Counted from the stretch's first letter, positions 36,136-45,592 are shown. The stretch is DNA of 64,000 nt from Chloroflexi bacterium CFX4 (GCA_021404685.1 QWHC01000009.1:62001-126000), one strand, 5' to 3'. The notes: generated from the sequence alone by a model not told the origin. A program made the numbers and translations.

Positions 36136-38003
36136 CGTGCCTCCTCTAGGATGAGCGCCGCCCCTGCGCTAAGGCTGCTCAGCGTGAGCGCGCCACCTTG
36201 CACGCTGTAAGTGCCGCCGTTCAACAGGTCGGTGAACTGTGCGCCGTCTGCGATGCCGCCCTGCCAAATGGGGACGCTAACCGTCTCGCGTGCGGCACGG
36301 CTGCCGATCACGATCAAGCGCTGCGCCGCGCTCTGCCGCTGATAAGCGATCAGGTCGGAGTCGGCGTAGAGGTGCTGCAAGCCGCCGTCACACAGCGCAG
36401 AAGCCTGCCGCCGCAGCGCGATCAGGCGCTTGTAGTGTGCCAACAGATCATGATCCCATCCCGCTGCATCCCAAATCATGCAGCGCCGATTATCGGGGTC
36501 ATTCTCGCCAGCCAAGCCGATCTCGTTGCCGTAGTAGACGCTTGGCACGCCGAGATAGGTGAACATCAGCACTGCGCCAAGTTTGGCAAGCGCCTTGTCG
36601 CCCTGCACAATGCTCAAAAAGCGGCGTGTATCGTGGCTATCCAGTTGGTTGTACTGCTGGCGAGCGATGACAAACGGCACCGCAGCGCGGAAAGTTGCCC
36701 ATTGTGCAGCAAGCGTCTCTGCGCTGATCGGCACGCTGCTGGTCAGCGGATAGTGTCCCGCGCCATGATCGTAAGCGCCCAGCCAGCGCCACAGCGGCAT
36801 AGTGAAGCCCTGATAGTTCATCACGGCGTCCAGCTCATCACCCTGCAAATGCGGCGTGCCATCAAAGAAGTTCTCGCCCATCAGATAGCGATCATGCCCA
36901 TCGCCCTTGACGGCTGACCTGATCTCGCGCCCGATCTCATGCCCAAGCTGCTGTGCGCCCTGCCTGCCCTGCATATTCGCCACGTCCAGCCGCCAGCCGT
37001 CAACGCGGTAAGGCGGCTGCAACCAACGCCGCAGCACCGAGTCCGCCGCCCGATACATCACTTCGCGCAGGCGCATGCTGCGGTAGTTCAGCTTGGGCAG
37101 GCTTGGCACGCCCAGCCACATTTCATAGTGTTCGGGATGGTTGTAGAAGGTGAAATATTCGGCAGTGGGCGCGTTGGCATCGGCTTGCGCCTCTGTGAAC
37201 CAGCGGTTGAACCAGCCGCAGTGATTAAGCGTCACGTCTAGGATCATTCGCATGTTCACAGCATCAAGGGCAGCGCGCAAATTGGCAAGCGCCACATTAC
37301 CACCCAGATACGGATCAATGTTGTGGAAATCGGTCACGTCGTAGCGGTGATTGCTGCGCGCCGCAAAGATCGGGTTGAGGTAAAGCGCGCTGACGCCAAG
37401 CGCCGTCAGGTAGTCCAACTTCTGTGCAATGCCGACTAGATCGCCGCCGAAAAAGTCAAGGTTGCCTGACTCTTTCCACGTCATGACAGGTTCGCCCCAG
37501 ATGCGCTGCTGCACCGTGAAACTGCCGACTGACCAAGCGCCGGGCGGCACGTCATTCGAGGGATCGCCGTTGTAGAAGCGGTCAGGGAAGATTTGGTAGA
37601 AGACAGCATCGCGCAGCCACGAGGGCGCGGCGAAATTCGCCAGCAGTTTGAAGTCAAAATGATCAAGCGGCTCGCTGCGCTGAATGCCGTGTTGGTTATA
37701 GTGCCATATGCCTTCATCGGTCAGCAGGCGAAAGCGGTAGCCATTCACGGGCATGGTGATGAGCAGCTCTGCCACAAAGTAGCGGCAAGTGGCATCGCGG
37801 TATGCCTCTTGCATCAGGCTGAAATACTGTTCGCCATCGGGCGCACTACGTAAGGCAACGCCTGTCACGGGCGATTCAATCGGCAGGCGCAGCGTAATCT
37901 GGACGCGCTCGCCATAATTGGGCAGCGGGTTGGAGACGTACAGCGCCGAACCATCATGATGCACGGCAGCACGCCAATCAAGAGATGCGTAGGTCATGGT
38001 CAA
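36132..38003 (-). CDS. GH13 alpha-glucanase (maltogenic amylase/neopullulanase-like)
   Basis: A 623-residue intracellular alpha-glucan hydrolase. An N-terminal beta domain of CBM34 type (about residues 1-125) precedes the TIM barrel. Conserved blocks are VFYQIFPDRFYNGD, ALYLNPIFAARSNHRYD, DVTLNHCG, the nucleophile Asp in YRVDGWRLDVANM, the acid/base Glu in LMGENFFDG and the transition-state Asp in QLDSHDTRRF. Domain order fits neopullulanase, cyclomaltodextrinase and maltogenic amylase, which act on maltodextrins. No signal peptide, so it probably acts in the cytoplasm, perhaps in glycogen or maltodextrin turnover with glgC nearby. Confidence 0.92.
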   Translation of the reverse strand: MTMTYASLDWRAAVHHDGSALYVSNPLPNYGERVQITLRLPIESPVTGVALRSAPDGEQYFSLMQEAYRDATCRYFVAELLITMPVNGYRFRLLTDEGIWHYNQHGIQRSEPLDHFDFKLLANFAAPSWLRDAVFYQIFPDRFYNGDPSNDVPPGAWSVGSFTVQQRIWGEPVMTWKESGNLDFFGGDLVGIAQKLDYLTALGVSALYLNPIFAARSNHRYDVTDFHNIDPYLGGNVALANLRAALDAVNMRMILDVTLNHCGWFNRWFTEAQADANAPTAEYFTFYNHPEHYEMWLGVPSLPKLNYRSMRLREVMYRAADSVLRRWLQPPYRVDGWRLDVANMQGRQGAQQLGHEIGREIRSAVKGDGHDRYLMGENFFDGTPHLQGDELDAVMNYQGFTMPLWRWLGAYDHGAGHYPLTSSVPISAETLAAQWATFRAAVPFVIARQQYNQLDSHDTRRFLSIVQGDKALAKLGAVLMFTYLGVPSVYYGNEIGLAGENDPDNRRCMIWDAAGWDHDLLAHYKRLIALRRQASALCDGGLQHLYADSDLIAYQRQSAAQRLIVIGSRAARETVSVPIWQGGIADGAQFTDLLNGGTYSVQGGALTLSSLSAGAALILEEAR

Positions 38004-38070
38004 TCCTAAATGTGCAAAGACGAACGCCTTTTGTAGCGCAAAGTGCGCGCTTGGGCAAGCTGAGGGCAGC

Positions 38071-38120
38071 CTCTATCCTTAATCCTTTCCCCGCCAGCGA
38101 GGCAGGATTTAGGGTGGGGA
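38071..38120. repeat. REP-like intergenic hairpin, copy 4 (degenerate)
   Basis: Core AATCCTTTCCCCGCCAGCGA followed by GGCAGGATTTAGGGTGGGG. The stem is poorly conserved compared with other copies, but the left arm and the GCCAGC loop match copy 3. It lies in the 220-bp divergent gap between the GH13 and ribF genes. Confidence 0.5.
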
Positions 38121-38223
38121 AACGTGGCGGGACTGAGCGGGTGAGCCTAATCACACGCAAGATGACAAATATCGAGCGAGACGGTATGCTTAGAGCGTTC
38201 TCGTAACCGTATGGGAAAACACC

Positions 38224-39159
38224 TTGTCTCAACACGCCTATCAGCTTTCTGCTGTGCAGTTGGCGCAGCCTTCGCTTGTGACCATTGGCATTTTCGATGG
38301 TGTGCATCGTGGACATCAGCACCTCATCAAGCAGTTGGTGCGCGCTGCACACGAAAACGGACAGCTTGCCGCCGTCGTTACTTTCTTCCCACATCCCGAC
38401 GTGCTACTGCGTGGCATCACAGGGCGCTATTACCTGACCACACCTGAACAGCGCGCCGACCTGCTGGCGGAACTCGGCGTAGATGTGATCGTGACGCATC
38501 CGTTTGACGAAGCAACGCGCCAGATGCGCGCCGCCGATTTTGTGGACGCGCTGTTGGCACATTTGCGGATGGCAAGCCTGTGGCTGACCCGTGATTTTGC
38601 GCTGGGTTATCAGCGCGAAGGTGATTTTGCCTTCCTGAGCGCGCAAGGACAAGCCAAAAACTTTGCAGTGCAGGCAGTTGATCTGCTGATGGATGCCGAG
38701 AATGCCGTCATTCGCTCAGCGACCATCCGTGTGGCGTTGGCAGAAGGCGCGGTCGAGGTTGCCGCGCAGTTGTTGGCGCGCCCTTACCGCGTGGCGGGCG
38801 AGGTTGTGCATGGCGATCATCGTGGGCGCGCCATCGGCTTTCCAACGGCGAATGTAGCGGCTTGGGAAGGGCAGCTTTTACCTGCTAACGGCGTGTATGC
38901 CTGCTACGCGCAGCTTGGCGAAGAGCGCTTCGCCGCCGTGGTGAACCTTGGCTTGCGCCCGACCTTTGAGGGCAGCCAAACGCGCTTAGAAGCATACCTG
39001 CTCGACTTTGATCGGGATATTTATGGGCAGAGGCTGGCGCTGGACTTTGTGGCGCGTTTGCGCGGTGAGCAGAAGTTTGAGAGCATTCAGGCGCTCATCG
39101 CACAGATCAGTGCGGATGCGGCACGCGGACGCGAGATTTTATCAGCGCACCGCACCTAA
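38224..39159 (+). CDS. ribF: Bifunctional riboflavin kinase/FAD synthetase
   Basis: A 311-residue RibF that makes FMN from riboflavin and FAD from FMN. The N-terminal FMN adenylyltransferase domain has the nucleotide-binding loop GIFDGVHRGHQHLI (GxFDGxHxGH) and TFFPHPDVLL. The C-terminal riboflavin kinase domain has RPYRVAGEVVHGDHRGRAIG and FPTANV, then PANGVYACYA and NLGLRPTFEG. The start is a TTG at 38224 with only a weak ribosome site; no better in-frame start is nearby. Usual length. Confidence 0.95.
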   Translation: MSQHAYQLSAVQLAQPSLVTIGIFDGVHRGHQHLIKQLVRAAHENGQLAAVVTFFPHPDVLLRGITGRYYLTTPEQRADLLAELGVDVIVTHPFDEATRQMRAADFVDALLAHLRMASLWLTRDFALGYQREGDFAFLSAQGQAKNFAVQAVDLLMDAENAVIRSATIRVALAEGAVEVAAQLLARPYRVAGEVVHGDHRGRAIGFPTANVAAWEGQLLPANGVYACYAQLGEERFAAVVNLGLRPTFEGSQTRLEAYLLDFDRDIYGQRLALDFVARLRGEQKFESIQALIAQISADAARGREILSAHRT

Positions 39160-39354
39160 GCAAAGGCACTAAGCAGCAGTGGGCGATCTGTGCCTTGCCC
39201 ATCTGTCTTTCCTCAACACTCAGCTGCCCAACTTGGCGTTATCCGCCATTATCACGTCCTATCTTTAGGCAAATTGACTCGCTATGCGGCGCGCTCTATA
39301 ATCCAACCAAATAGAGATTTGATTAGCCCACCATGCTGAGGAAAGGTATCGCCC

Positions 39355-39990
39355 GTGCCGCGCAAACCCGCCGACCAAACCGTTCACCGCACCGATATTT
39401 TGCAGGCAGCCGCCACAGTTTTCCGCGAGCGCGGTTATGCAGGTGCCACCATGGCAGATATTGCGCGCCGCGTGCGCCTGACGGCGGGCAGCCTCTACCA
39501 CCACTTTCCCGCCGGCAAGCAAGACTTGCTGCTGGCGGTGCTGAATGTGGGCATGGATAACGTTCTTGCTCAGCTTGAAAGCATCCTTGCTCAGAACTTG
39601 CCGCCTGATGAAACACTGCGCCAAATGATCACGGCACACGCGCTGGCAGTCACGCAAAATGTCTCGGTCGGCGCGGCAATGGTCTTTGAGATACGCACAC
39701 TGATCAGCCTCGCACCCGATGATCCGAGTGCCGCCGAACGGGATGCCTTTCTTGCGCGGCGTGCCACCTTTGAGCGCCACTTTCGCACCGTGATTGAGCG
39801 CGGCATTCAGAGGGGCGTCTTTCGGCAGGTGGAGGCGGGCATTTTTACCAAAGCACTGCTGGGCGCGCAAAACTGGATCAGCGTTTGGTATCGGGAAGAT
39901 GGCAAGCTGAACGGCGCTCAAATCGCCGCGCACATGGCAGAGACGTTTCTTGCTGCGTTGGGCTGCCCCAAAAATGAAGGCTCAACCTGA
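39355..39990 (+). CDS. TetR family regulator, likely controlling the MFS gene
   Basis: A 211-residue regulator starting at GTG (39355) with AAAGG 8 nt upstream. The helix-turn-helix is textbook: ILQAAATVFRERGYAGATMA then DIARRVRLTAGSLYHHFPAGK. The C-terminal ligand-binding domain includes VFEIRTLISLAP and a late Trp-rich helix, as in AcrR-like proteins that sense lipophilic molecules. It lies 103 nt upstream of an MFS exporter on the same strand, the usual arrangement for a drug-responsive repressor and its pump. Confidence 0.92.
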   Translation: MPRKPADQTVHRTDILQAAATVFRERGYAGATMADIARRVRLTAGSLYHHFPAGKQDLLLAVLNVGMDNVLAQLESILAQNLPPDETLRQMITAHALAVTQNVSVGAAMVFEIRTLISLAPDDPSAAERDAFLARRATFERHFRTVIERGIQRGVFRQVEAGIFTKALLGAQNWISVWYREDGKLNGAQIAAHMAETFLAALGCPKNEGST

Positions 39991-40011
39991 TATTTAATAA
40001 AATCAAGGTTT

Positions 40012-40054
40012 GCTTCAAAAATATTGAAACTTCTCCGCAAAAATATCGTATACT
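40012..40054 (+). promoter_or_regulatory. Candidate MFS promoter with overlapping palindromic operator
   Basis: TTGAAA (40024-40029) and TATACT (40049-40054) are 19 bp apart in an AT-rich gap. The imperfect palindrome GCTTCAA-AAATA-TTGAAAC (40012-40030) covers the -35, and CAAAAATAT is repeated directly at 40016 and 40039. The position suits binding by the adjacent TetR regulator. Confidence 0.4.
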
Positions 40055-40093
40055 ATCCACAGGTTGGATAAACTTTTTACGGGGAGGCTTCAA

Positions 40094-41428
40094 GTGACCA
40101 TTGAAACCGCTTTACAGAATGGCACAGGTTGGCAGCGGCGATTCTTCACCATCTGGATGGGGCAGGCGCTTTCGCTGCTGGGCAGTAACCTTGTGCAGTT
40201 TGCCCTGGTGTGGTGGCTGACGGCAACCACAGGCTCTGCGACTGTCTTAGCAACAGCGACATTGGCTGCCACGCTGCCGCAAGTGCTGCTTAGCCCGATG
40301 GTGGGCGCTTTGGTGGATCGTTGGAATCGGCGGCTCGTGATGATGATCGCCGATAGCATGGTGGCGCTTTGTACGCTGGTCTTGGCAGCCTTGTTCGCCA
40401 CCGAGACGGTGCAGATTTGGCACATTTACGCGCTGCTGATGCTGCGTTCGCTGGGCGGCACCTTTCATGCGCCTGCTATGCAAGCCTCCACAACATTGAT
40501 GGTGCCAGAAAAGCACTATGCACGGGTCGCAGGCATTAATCAGGCATTGCACGGCTCAATGAACATTCTCGGTCCGGCGTTGGGTGCGCTGCTGCTGCGT
40601 GTGTTGCCGATGTTCGGCATCCTGCTGATTGACGTAATCACCGCTTTGATGGCTGTGCTGCCGCTGTTTTTCTTTAACGTGCCGCAGCCGCAGCGCCACA
40701 CCGACTCAAATGGTGTGGCGATCAAGCGTTCCTTTTGGGCAGACTTCCGCGAAGGCTTGCGCTATGTGCAGGCGTGGCGTGGCTTACTGATCATGATCGG
40801 CATGGCAATGCTGCTCAACTTCTTGCTGACGCCTGCCTCTGCCCTTTCGCCATTATTGGTAGCCCAACATTTTCAGGCGGGTGCGGAAGGCTTGGCAGCC
40901 ATGAACGCTGCGCTAGGTGTTGGCATTATCTTGGGCGGCTTGCTGCTTGGGGTGTGGGGCGGTTTCCGCCGCAAAATGCACACCATCCTGCTGGGTATTA
41001 GCGGTGTGGGTGTGGGCATTCTGTTGGTGGGCGTTGCGCCAAGCGATGGTTTAGGTATGGCAGTTGCGGGTATGTTCATCGTTGGTGGAATGATCGCTCT
41101 GGCGAACGCCCCGATCCATGCCCTGATGCAGGCAACCGTCGAGCCTGCGATGCAAGGGCGCGTTTTCGGGCTGATGGGCAGCTTATCCTCTGGCATTACG
41201 CCGCTCAGCCTGCTGATTGCGGGACCCGTGGCCGATTGGATCGGTGTGCAGGCGTGGTTCATCGTAGCGGGCGCGGCCTGCCTGCTGGCAGCGCTTTACG
41301 GCAGTTCTAACCAAGCGCTCATGGGCATTGAGCGCGGCAGCAAGGCAAGCACACCTACATCGGATGCTGTTGCGCTGCCTGAAAGCGCGCCAATCGTTCA
41401 ATCTGTTCAATCCGCCGAATCACCTTAG
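40094..41428 (+). CDS. MFS transporter (drug-efflux type)
   Basis: A 444-residue major facilitator protein with about twelve membrane segments. The start GTG at 40094 has GGGGAGG six nt upstream; an upstream TTG at 40064 extends the frame but lacks a site. FTIWMGQALSLLGSNLVQFA and the loop 2-3 motif ALVDRWNRRLVMMIAD are typical of the DHA3-type macrolide/enterobactin exporters (MefA/EntS-like). The C-terminal tail is Ser/Pro-rich and cytoplasmic. Control by the TetR gene upstream is likely. Substrate unknown. Confidence 0.9.
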   Translation: MTIETALQNGTGWQRRFFTIWMGQALSLLGSNLVQFALVWWLTATTGSATVLATATLAATLPQVLLSPMVGALVDRWNRRLVMMIADSMVALCTLVLAALFATETVQIWHIYALLMLRSLGGTFHAPAMQASTTLMVPEKHYARVAGINQALHGSMNILGPALGALLLRVLPMFGILLIDVITALMAVLPLFFFNVPQPQRHTDSNGVAIKRSFWADFREGLRYVQAWRGLLIMIGMAMLLNFLLTPASALSPLLVAQHFQAGAEGLAAMNAALGVGIILGGLLLGVWGGFRRKMHTILLGISGVGVGILLVGVAPSDGLGMAVAGMFIVGGMIALANAPIHALMQATVEPAMQGRVFGLMGSLSSGITPLSLLIAGPVADWIGVQAWFIVAGAACLLAALYGSSNQALMGIERGSKASTPTSDAVALPESAPIVQSVQSAESP

Positions 41429-41451
41429 GCGCATGTTGAGGCGTTCTCGGC

Positions 41452-41457
41452 TATAAT
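41452..41457 (+). promoter_or_regulatory. Candidate -10 box for glgC
   Basis: A perfect TATAAT lies 40 nt before the glgC start, in the short gap after the MFS gene. No clear -35 hexamer is seen 16-18 bp upstream. Confidence 0.4.
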
Positions 41458-41496
41458 CGGCACAAGTGCAAAATAGTTGCCTTATTGGAGTACGCT

Positions 41497-42771
41497 ATGA
41501 GAACTCGTGCCGTAATCCTCGCAGGCGGTGAAGGGACGCGCCTCAGCGTCCTTACCGCCAAGCGTGCCAAACCTGCCGTGCCGTTTGCCGGCAAATACCG
41601 CATCATAGATTTTACATTGAGCAACTGCGTAAACTCGAATATTTTTGATGTGCTGATCCTGACACAATACCGTCCACACAGCCTGATGGATCACATTGGG
41701 CGCGGGCAGCCGTGGGATTTAGACCGCAGCTTCACCGGCGGCGTGCATATGCTCCAGCCCTACAAAGGGCGCAAAGATACTGACTGGTACGTTGGCACTG
41801 CTGACGCCGTCTACCAAAACCTGAATTTCGTGCGCCGCCGCCAGCCAGAGAACATCCTGATCCTATCCGGTGATCACATCTATCAGATGGATTACTACAC
41901 ACTCTTGACCTTCCACACCAACAAGAGTGCCGATGCCACCATTTGCACCATCCGCGTGCCGATGGATGAAGCAAACCGCTATGGCATTCTGGAGACTGAC
42001 GCGCAGTACCGCGTGAAAGACTTTGTCGAAAAGCCCGCCAACCCACCCAGCAACCTTGCCAGCATGGGCGTCTACGTTTTCCGCACCGAACTGCTAGAAC
42101 GGCTGCTGTTGGAAGATGCGGCGCGCGCTTCTTCCAACCACGATTTCGGCAAGGACATCATCCCGCGCATGGTGGCAGAAGGCTTGAAGGTCTATGCCTA
42201 TCCTTACGATGGTTACTGGGTGGATGTCGGCACGATTGACGCTTTCTGGGAAGCGCACATGGACTTGTTGAACCGTCCGCCATCCCTTAACCTGAACGAC
42301 CGCTCATGGGTTATCCACACGCGCAGTGAGGAACGCCCGCCGGTCATGATCGAGAGCGGCTCCACCATCCGCGATAGCCTGATCACGGATGGCTCAGTGA
42401 TCTGTGAAGGTGCGGTCGTAGAGCGCTCTGTGCTTTCGCCGGGCGTTTACGTCGGACCGAACGCAGTCATCCGCGAGTCGGTCATCCTCACCGACACTTA
42501 CATCGAAGCAGGCGCCGTCGTCGAGCGCTGCGTAATTGATAAACAAGTGGTGGTTGGGCATGATGTGCAGGTGGGCAAAATCACCGAGTCGGGTGATTTG
42601 GGCATCACCGTGATCGGTAAGGGCGCGCATATCCCGGCGGGCTTTATCATTGGGCGGAATGTGGTGATCGGCACGGATTTGGGACCTGACGATTTCGCAG
42701 AATTCCCTGAAAAGAGCGTGCCAAACGGCAAAAAAGTGATGGGCGATTCCAAAAAGCGCGCAGAATACTAG
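41497..42771 (+). CDS. glgC: Glucose-1-phosphate adenylyltransferase
   Basis: A 424-residue ADP-glucose pyrophosphorylase, the committing enzyme of bacterial glycogen synthesis. The N-terminal nucleotidyltransferase domain begins [21 protein letters not shown] and contains [43 protein letters not shown], the glucose-1-phosphate Lys in [10 protein letters not shown] and [15 protein letters not shown]. The C-terminal part is a left-handed beta-helix. The ATG at 41497 has GGAG six nt upstream. Glycogen synthase and branching enzyme are not adjacent, but a GH13 glucanase lies 3.5 kb away. Confidence 0.96.
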   Translation: MRTRAVILAGGEGTRLSVLTAKRAKPAVPFAGKYRIIDFTLSNCVNSNIFDVLILTQYRPHSLMDHIGRGQPWDLDRSFTGGVHMLQPYKGRKDTDWYVGTADAVYQNLNFVRRRQPENILILSGDHIYQMDYYTLLTFHTNKSADATICTIRVPMDEANRYGILETDAQYRVKDFVEKPANPPSNLASMGVYVFRTELLERLLLEDAARASSNHDFGKDIIPRMVAEGLKVYAYPYDGYWVDVGTIDAFWEAHMDLLNRPPSLNLNDRSWVIHTRSEERPPVMIESGSTIRDSLITDGSVICEGAVVERSVLSPGVYVGPNAVIRESVILTDTYIEAGAVVERCVIDKQVVVGHDVQVGKITESGDLGITVIGKGAHIPAGFIIGRNVVIGTDLGPDDFAEFPEKSVPNGKKVMGDSKKRAEY

Positions 42772-42775
42772 CGCC

Positions 42776-42811
42776 AAAGCGCGGCAGGCAAGCCACCTAC
42801 CGCGCTTTTTT
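42776..42811 (+). terminator. Intrinsic terminator of glgC
   Basis: Stem AAAGCGCGG/CCGCGCTTT with an inner AGG/CCT extension, followed by TTTTTT, starting five bases after the glgC stop. The opposite strand also ends in AAAs, so it may serve the convergent gene at 42835 as well. Confidence 0.8.
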
Positions 42812-42834
42812 GTGCGGCAGCGCGCCCAAGCTGC

Positions 42835-43344
42835 CTACGCCTTATGGTAGCTCTGTGCGTTGGCACGATGGACAAAGGCGAGCTGCGTACTCTGCACCAT
42901 GCCCTGCCGCGCCTGAAAGAGCGCATAAAGGCGCACATTACTGACGGGCAAAAACTGCGCGATAGAGGCATCCACAAAGTCCTGGATACGCATATCAGGC
43001 GACATATGCCAGCGTCCCATGATGGCGTATTGCTCGGTGTAGAGCATCAACGACTCGGTGCGCGGCGAAAGCACAACGCCCGAAGGCGGCGCACTCTCCA
43101 GCGCCAAGACTTGAATAGCGCGCTTGAGTACTAGAATTTCGGGCTGCATCATCTGTGCCGCTGGGTTGGTCGCGTGAATACCTAGCACCAAAGCATTATT
43201 GATGGTGATGGTTGGTTTCTGATCGTCGTTAATAAAGGTGAGGAACGTGCCAAAGACGGGCATTTTGCCGCGTATTTGGAAGGCAGAGGTCAAAATGGCA
43301 ACGTTCACATCCACTTGATCGGGTCCGCGCATTGCGCCTGTCAT
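42835..43344 (-). CDS. Conserved hypothetical protein with two similar halves
   Basis: A 169-residue soluble protein. The two halves appear related: AILTSAFQIRGKMPVFGTFL followed by a strand-rich stretch (residues 16-80), and LYTEQYAIMGRWHMSPDMRI with DFVDASIAQFLPVSNVRLYAL (about residues 98-140). The pattern of a short beta strand, Gly, then FLP/strand recalls small beta-barrel proteins of the DUF6812 kind, but I hold that loosely. Possibly a scaffold or binding protein; no enzyme motif is seen. Confidence 0.55.
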   Translation of the reverse strand: MTGAMRGPDQVDVNVAILTSAFQIRGKMPVFGTFLTFINDDQKPTITINNALVLGIHATNPAAQMMQPEILVLKRAIQVLALESAPPSGVVLSPRTESLMLYTEQYAIMGRWHMSPDMRIQDFVDASIAQFLPVSNVRLYALFQARQGMVQSTQLAFVHRANAQSYHKA

Positions 43345-43426
43345 AAGTTATGCTCCTAAAAAGCCTACACCGCGCCCAAAGTCCATTCAACTAGGCTGAA
43401 TTATACTCACAATTCAGCAGTGCGTC

Positions 43427-44344
43427 TCAGCGAACCGTGCCAAGTTTGCCACGCGCCAGCATGATTTGGTTAAGCGTTTTATAGACTAGCTTTGCCGCCG
43501 CAAAGGTTGAGGCATGATCGCCGTAGGTTGGCGCCAGCTCGACGCAATCAAAAGCGACGACCTGCGCGCTGCTGCACACGACACCAATTAGAGCAAGGCA
43601 GTCATACCAACCCATGCCGCCCGGTTCAGGCGTGCCTGTTGCGCTAATGACCGACGGATCGAGTCCGTCCACGTCAATGGTCAAGTAGACGCTGCGCCCG
43701 CTGATCTGCTCACGCAGGCGATCAAGATAGCGGCGAGCCGTATCGTGGTGCATCTGCTCTGCCGTGATGAGCGTCACCCGATCAGAGGTTGCGGCAAAGT
43801 CAGCTTCCTCTTGGCAGAGCGAGCGAATGCCTAAGCCGATCACGCCCGACACAGCAGCAGAATCGAGGCAGCGGCGCATGGCGCAAGCGTGCGAGTGCGG
43901 CGTGCCGTCGAACGAATCGCGCAGGTCGGCGTGGGCATCAAGCTGCACCACGATCAGATCGGGCGTGTAGGCGGCAAGCGCATGCACCACAGCAGGCGTG
44001 ATGGCATGTTCACCGCCAAGCGTGATCAGCAGGTGATCACGGGTGTTCAGCACGCTGACCGCTTCTGTGATCTCGGCGGCGGCGGCGGCGGGCGACTCAA
44101 GGGTTGGGTGCAGAAAGGGCAGGGTGTGAACGCCATACAGTGGCGCCGCTTCACAGCCAACCGCGGCGTCGTAGAGTTCCACTTGTGCGGAAGCCTCTAG
44201 GATTGCCGCCGCGCCAAGTTTGGTGCCGCCGCTGTAGCTAGTCGTCATCTCATAGGGAATGGGTAGCAGCCAAGCAGCTGAGTCGGGTGTGCTGTGGGCG
44301 TCTTCCAGCCCTAAAAAGCGCGCTGCGGGACGGTAGTCGGGCAT
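43427..44344 (-). CDS. speB: Agmatinase/ureohydrolase family protein
   Basis: A 305-residue binuclear manganese ureohydrolase. All ligand motifs are present: GGEHAIT (His), VQLDAHADLRDS (Asp, His, Asp) and YLTIDVDGLDPS (Asp, Asp). The spacing and SHACAMRR fit agmatinase, which converts agmatine to putrescine and urea, more than arginase. Related guanidine-hydrolysing members exist, so the symbol is tentative. If agmatinase, it links arginine metabolism, well represented at 51-59 kb, to polyamines; no arginine decarboxylase is in view. Confidence 0.88.
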   Translation of the reverse strand: MPDYRPAARFLGLEDAHSTPDSAAWLLPIPYEMTTSYSGGTKLGAAAILEASAQVELYDAAVGCEAAPLYGVHTLPFLHPTLESPAAAAAEITEAVSVLNTRDHLLITLGGEHAITPAVVHALAAYTPDLIVVQLDAHADLRDSFDGTPHSHACAMRRCLDSAAVSGVIGLGIRSLCQEEADFAATSDRVTLITAEQMHHDTARRYLDRLREQISGRSVYLTIDVDGLDPSVISATGTPEPGGMGWYDCLALIGVVCSSAQVVAFDCVELAPTYGDHASTFAAAKLVYKTLNQIMLARGKLGTVR

Positions 44345-44402
44345 AGGTGATCCTTTCTGTGCTGTGCTTAAGTATAGCGTGTTTGCGGCTTGGGATATGG
44401 TG

Positions 44403-44439
44403 AAAGGTGAGGGATAGCGAACCCCTATGCCTCACCTTT
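44403..44439. terminator. Hairpin in the 44345-44591 gap
   Basis: A perfect 10-bp stem, AAAGGTGAGG at 44403-44412 and CCTCACCTTT at 44430-44439, with ATAG/CTAT pairing in the loop. It lies between the divergent ureohydrolase and GNAT genes and abuts REP-like copy 5. Function unclear. Confidence 0.45.
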
Positions 44440-44475
44440 CTCTGTGGGCAGGGAAAGGGCATCGGAGGGTGTGGG
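44435..44475. repeat. REP-like intergenic hairpin, copy 5
   Basis: CCTTTCTCT and AGGGAAAGG form the stem around GTGGGC, followed by GCATCGGAGGGTGTGG, the same right flank as copies 1 and 3. Confidence 0.7.
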
Positions 44476-44591
44476 AGTCCTGCCCATACAGTGCGCGGTG
44501 TAGGGATGCGCCATCCCCTCGACAGATGCGTGCAAAAACGGTATGCTCAGCCCAAAAATGCGCGGCACCCCTCACCCTTTGGAGCGAATGT

Positions 44592-45566
44592 ATGCTGCCG
44601 AAAGACATTACCATTGATTATTATGATGCTTCCCGCGATGAAAGCGGCGTGCTTGCCGCTTGGCACAGTGCCTTTGGCGATCAATTCCGTATTGACGAAC
44701 GCGCTTTGCGTGCCGTCGCCCACACCGATGGTCCCTATCGCGCCGGTGAGCATTTCGTCGCCCGCCATGCCGATCAAATCGTCGGCTTTGTCTTCACTCA
44801 GCTCGTCAAGCCGCTTGATGAGCCGCTAAGCGGTAGCCTGTGCGCCGTTGGCGTGGCACGTTCACACTGGCGGCAGGGCATTGGGCGTGCCTTAGTTAGC
44901 ACCGCTTGCGAATCGATCCAGCAGGCAGGTGGGCAGCAGGCGCGGCTGGGTGGGCATGTGCCACGCTTTTTCTGTGGCGTGCCAGACTGCCTGCCGGCAG
45001 CGATGGATTTCTTCGTGGCGCAAGGCTTTGCCATCCACAATGAGCAAAACCGCGTCTGGGATTTAACCCATGACCTGACCACTTATCAAACGCCGCCGCA
45101 GCTTGAGGCACGCATCCGTGAGAGTCGGCTGACCATCCGCACGGCAGAGCCTGAAGACTATGCTGACGTGATCGCCTTCCATGCCCGCGAGTTTCGCAAT
45201 TGGCAGCCCGAATATGAGTATTTCATCCGTGTGGGCGATGGGCGTGATATTTTACTGGCACGCGATGAAAGCGGCGCAATCGTCGGCACTTTGATCATGT
45301 TCATGCCGCGTTCGCACCAACTGCGCGGCGATGTGATCTGGTGGGCAGAGCTGGGCGAACCGCTTGGCTCGCTGGCTGCTGTGGGTGTTGGCGAGGCAGG
45401 GCGCGGCAAGGGCATTGGTGCAGCGTTGGTGGCACGCGGCACCGCGTTTTTGAAGGCGCAAGGCGTGCGCGTGGCACACATCGGCTGGACGGGCGTCCCG
45501 GAGTTTTATGAGAAGGCGGGCTATCGCCGCTGGCAGTCTTTCTTGGGCGGCTGGCGCGTTTTATAG
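44592..45566 (+). CDS. Double-GNAT acetyltransferase
   Basis: A 324-residue protein with two complete GNAT domains. Domain 1 has SLCAVGVARSHWRQGIGRAL (about residue 80) and domain 2 has SLAAVGVGEAGRGKGIGAAL (about residue 264); both keep the acetyl-CoA loop R/Q-x-x-G-x-G/A. The ATG at 44592 is preferred to the far longer frame because GGAG lies 7 nt upstream and the upstream part covers repeats. The architecture resembles mycothiol-synthase-like enzymes, but substrate is unknown. It is followed after 26 nt by a DUF5691 gene. Confidence 0.85.
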   Translation: MLPKDITIDYYDASRDESGVLAAWHSAFGDQFRIDERALRAVAHTDGPYRAGEHFVARHADQIVGFVFTQLVKPLDEPLSGSLCAVGVARSHWRQGIGRALVSTACESIQQAGGQQARLGGHVPRFFCGVPDCLPAAMDFFVAQGFAIHNEQNRVWDLTHDLTTYQTPPQLEARIRESRLTIRTAEPEDYADVIAFHAREFRNWQPEYEYFIRVGDGRDILLARDESGAIVGTLIMFMPRSHQLRGDVIWWAELGEPLGSLAAVGVGEAGRGKGIGAALVARGTAFLKAQGVRVAHIGWTGVPEFYEKAGYRRWQSFLGGWRVL

Positions 45567-45592
45567 GGTGAGCGTAGGCTGAAGGCGGCGGC

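Noticed and set aside
37978..38394. A 138-codon minus-strand frame upstream of the GH13 gene
   Set aside because: It covers a divergent promoter region and a REP-like repeat and is antisense to ribF; no motif.
39265..39933. A 222-codon minus-strand frame
   Set aside because: Antisense to the TetR gene at 39355, whose helix-turn-helix is unmistakable.
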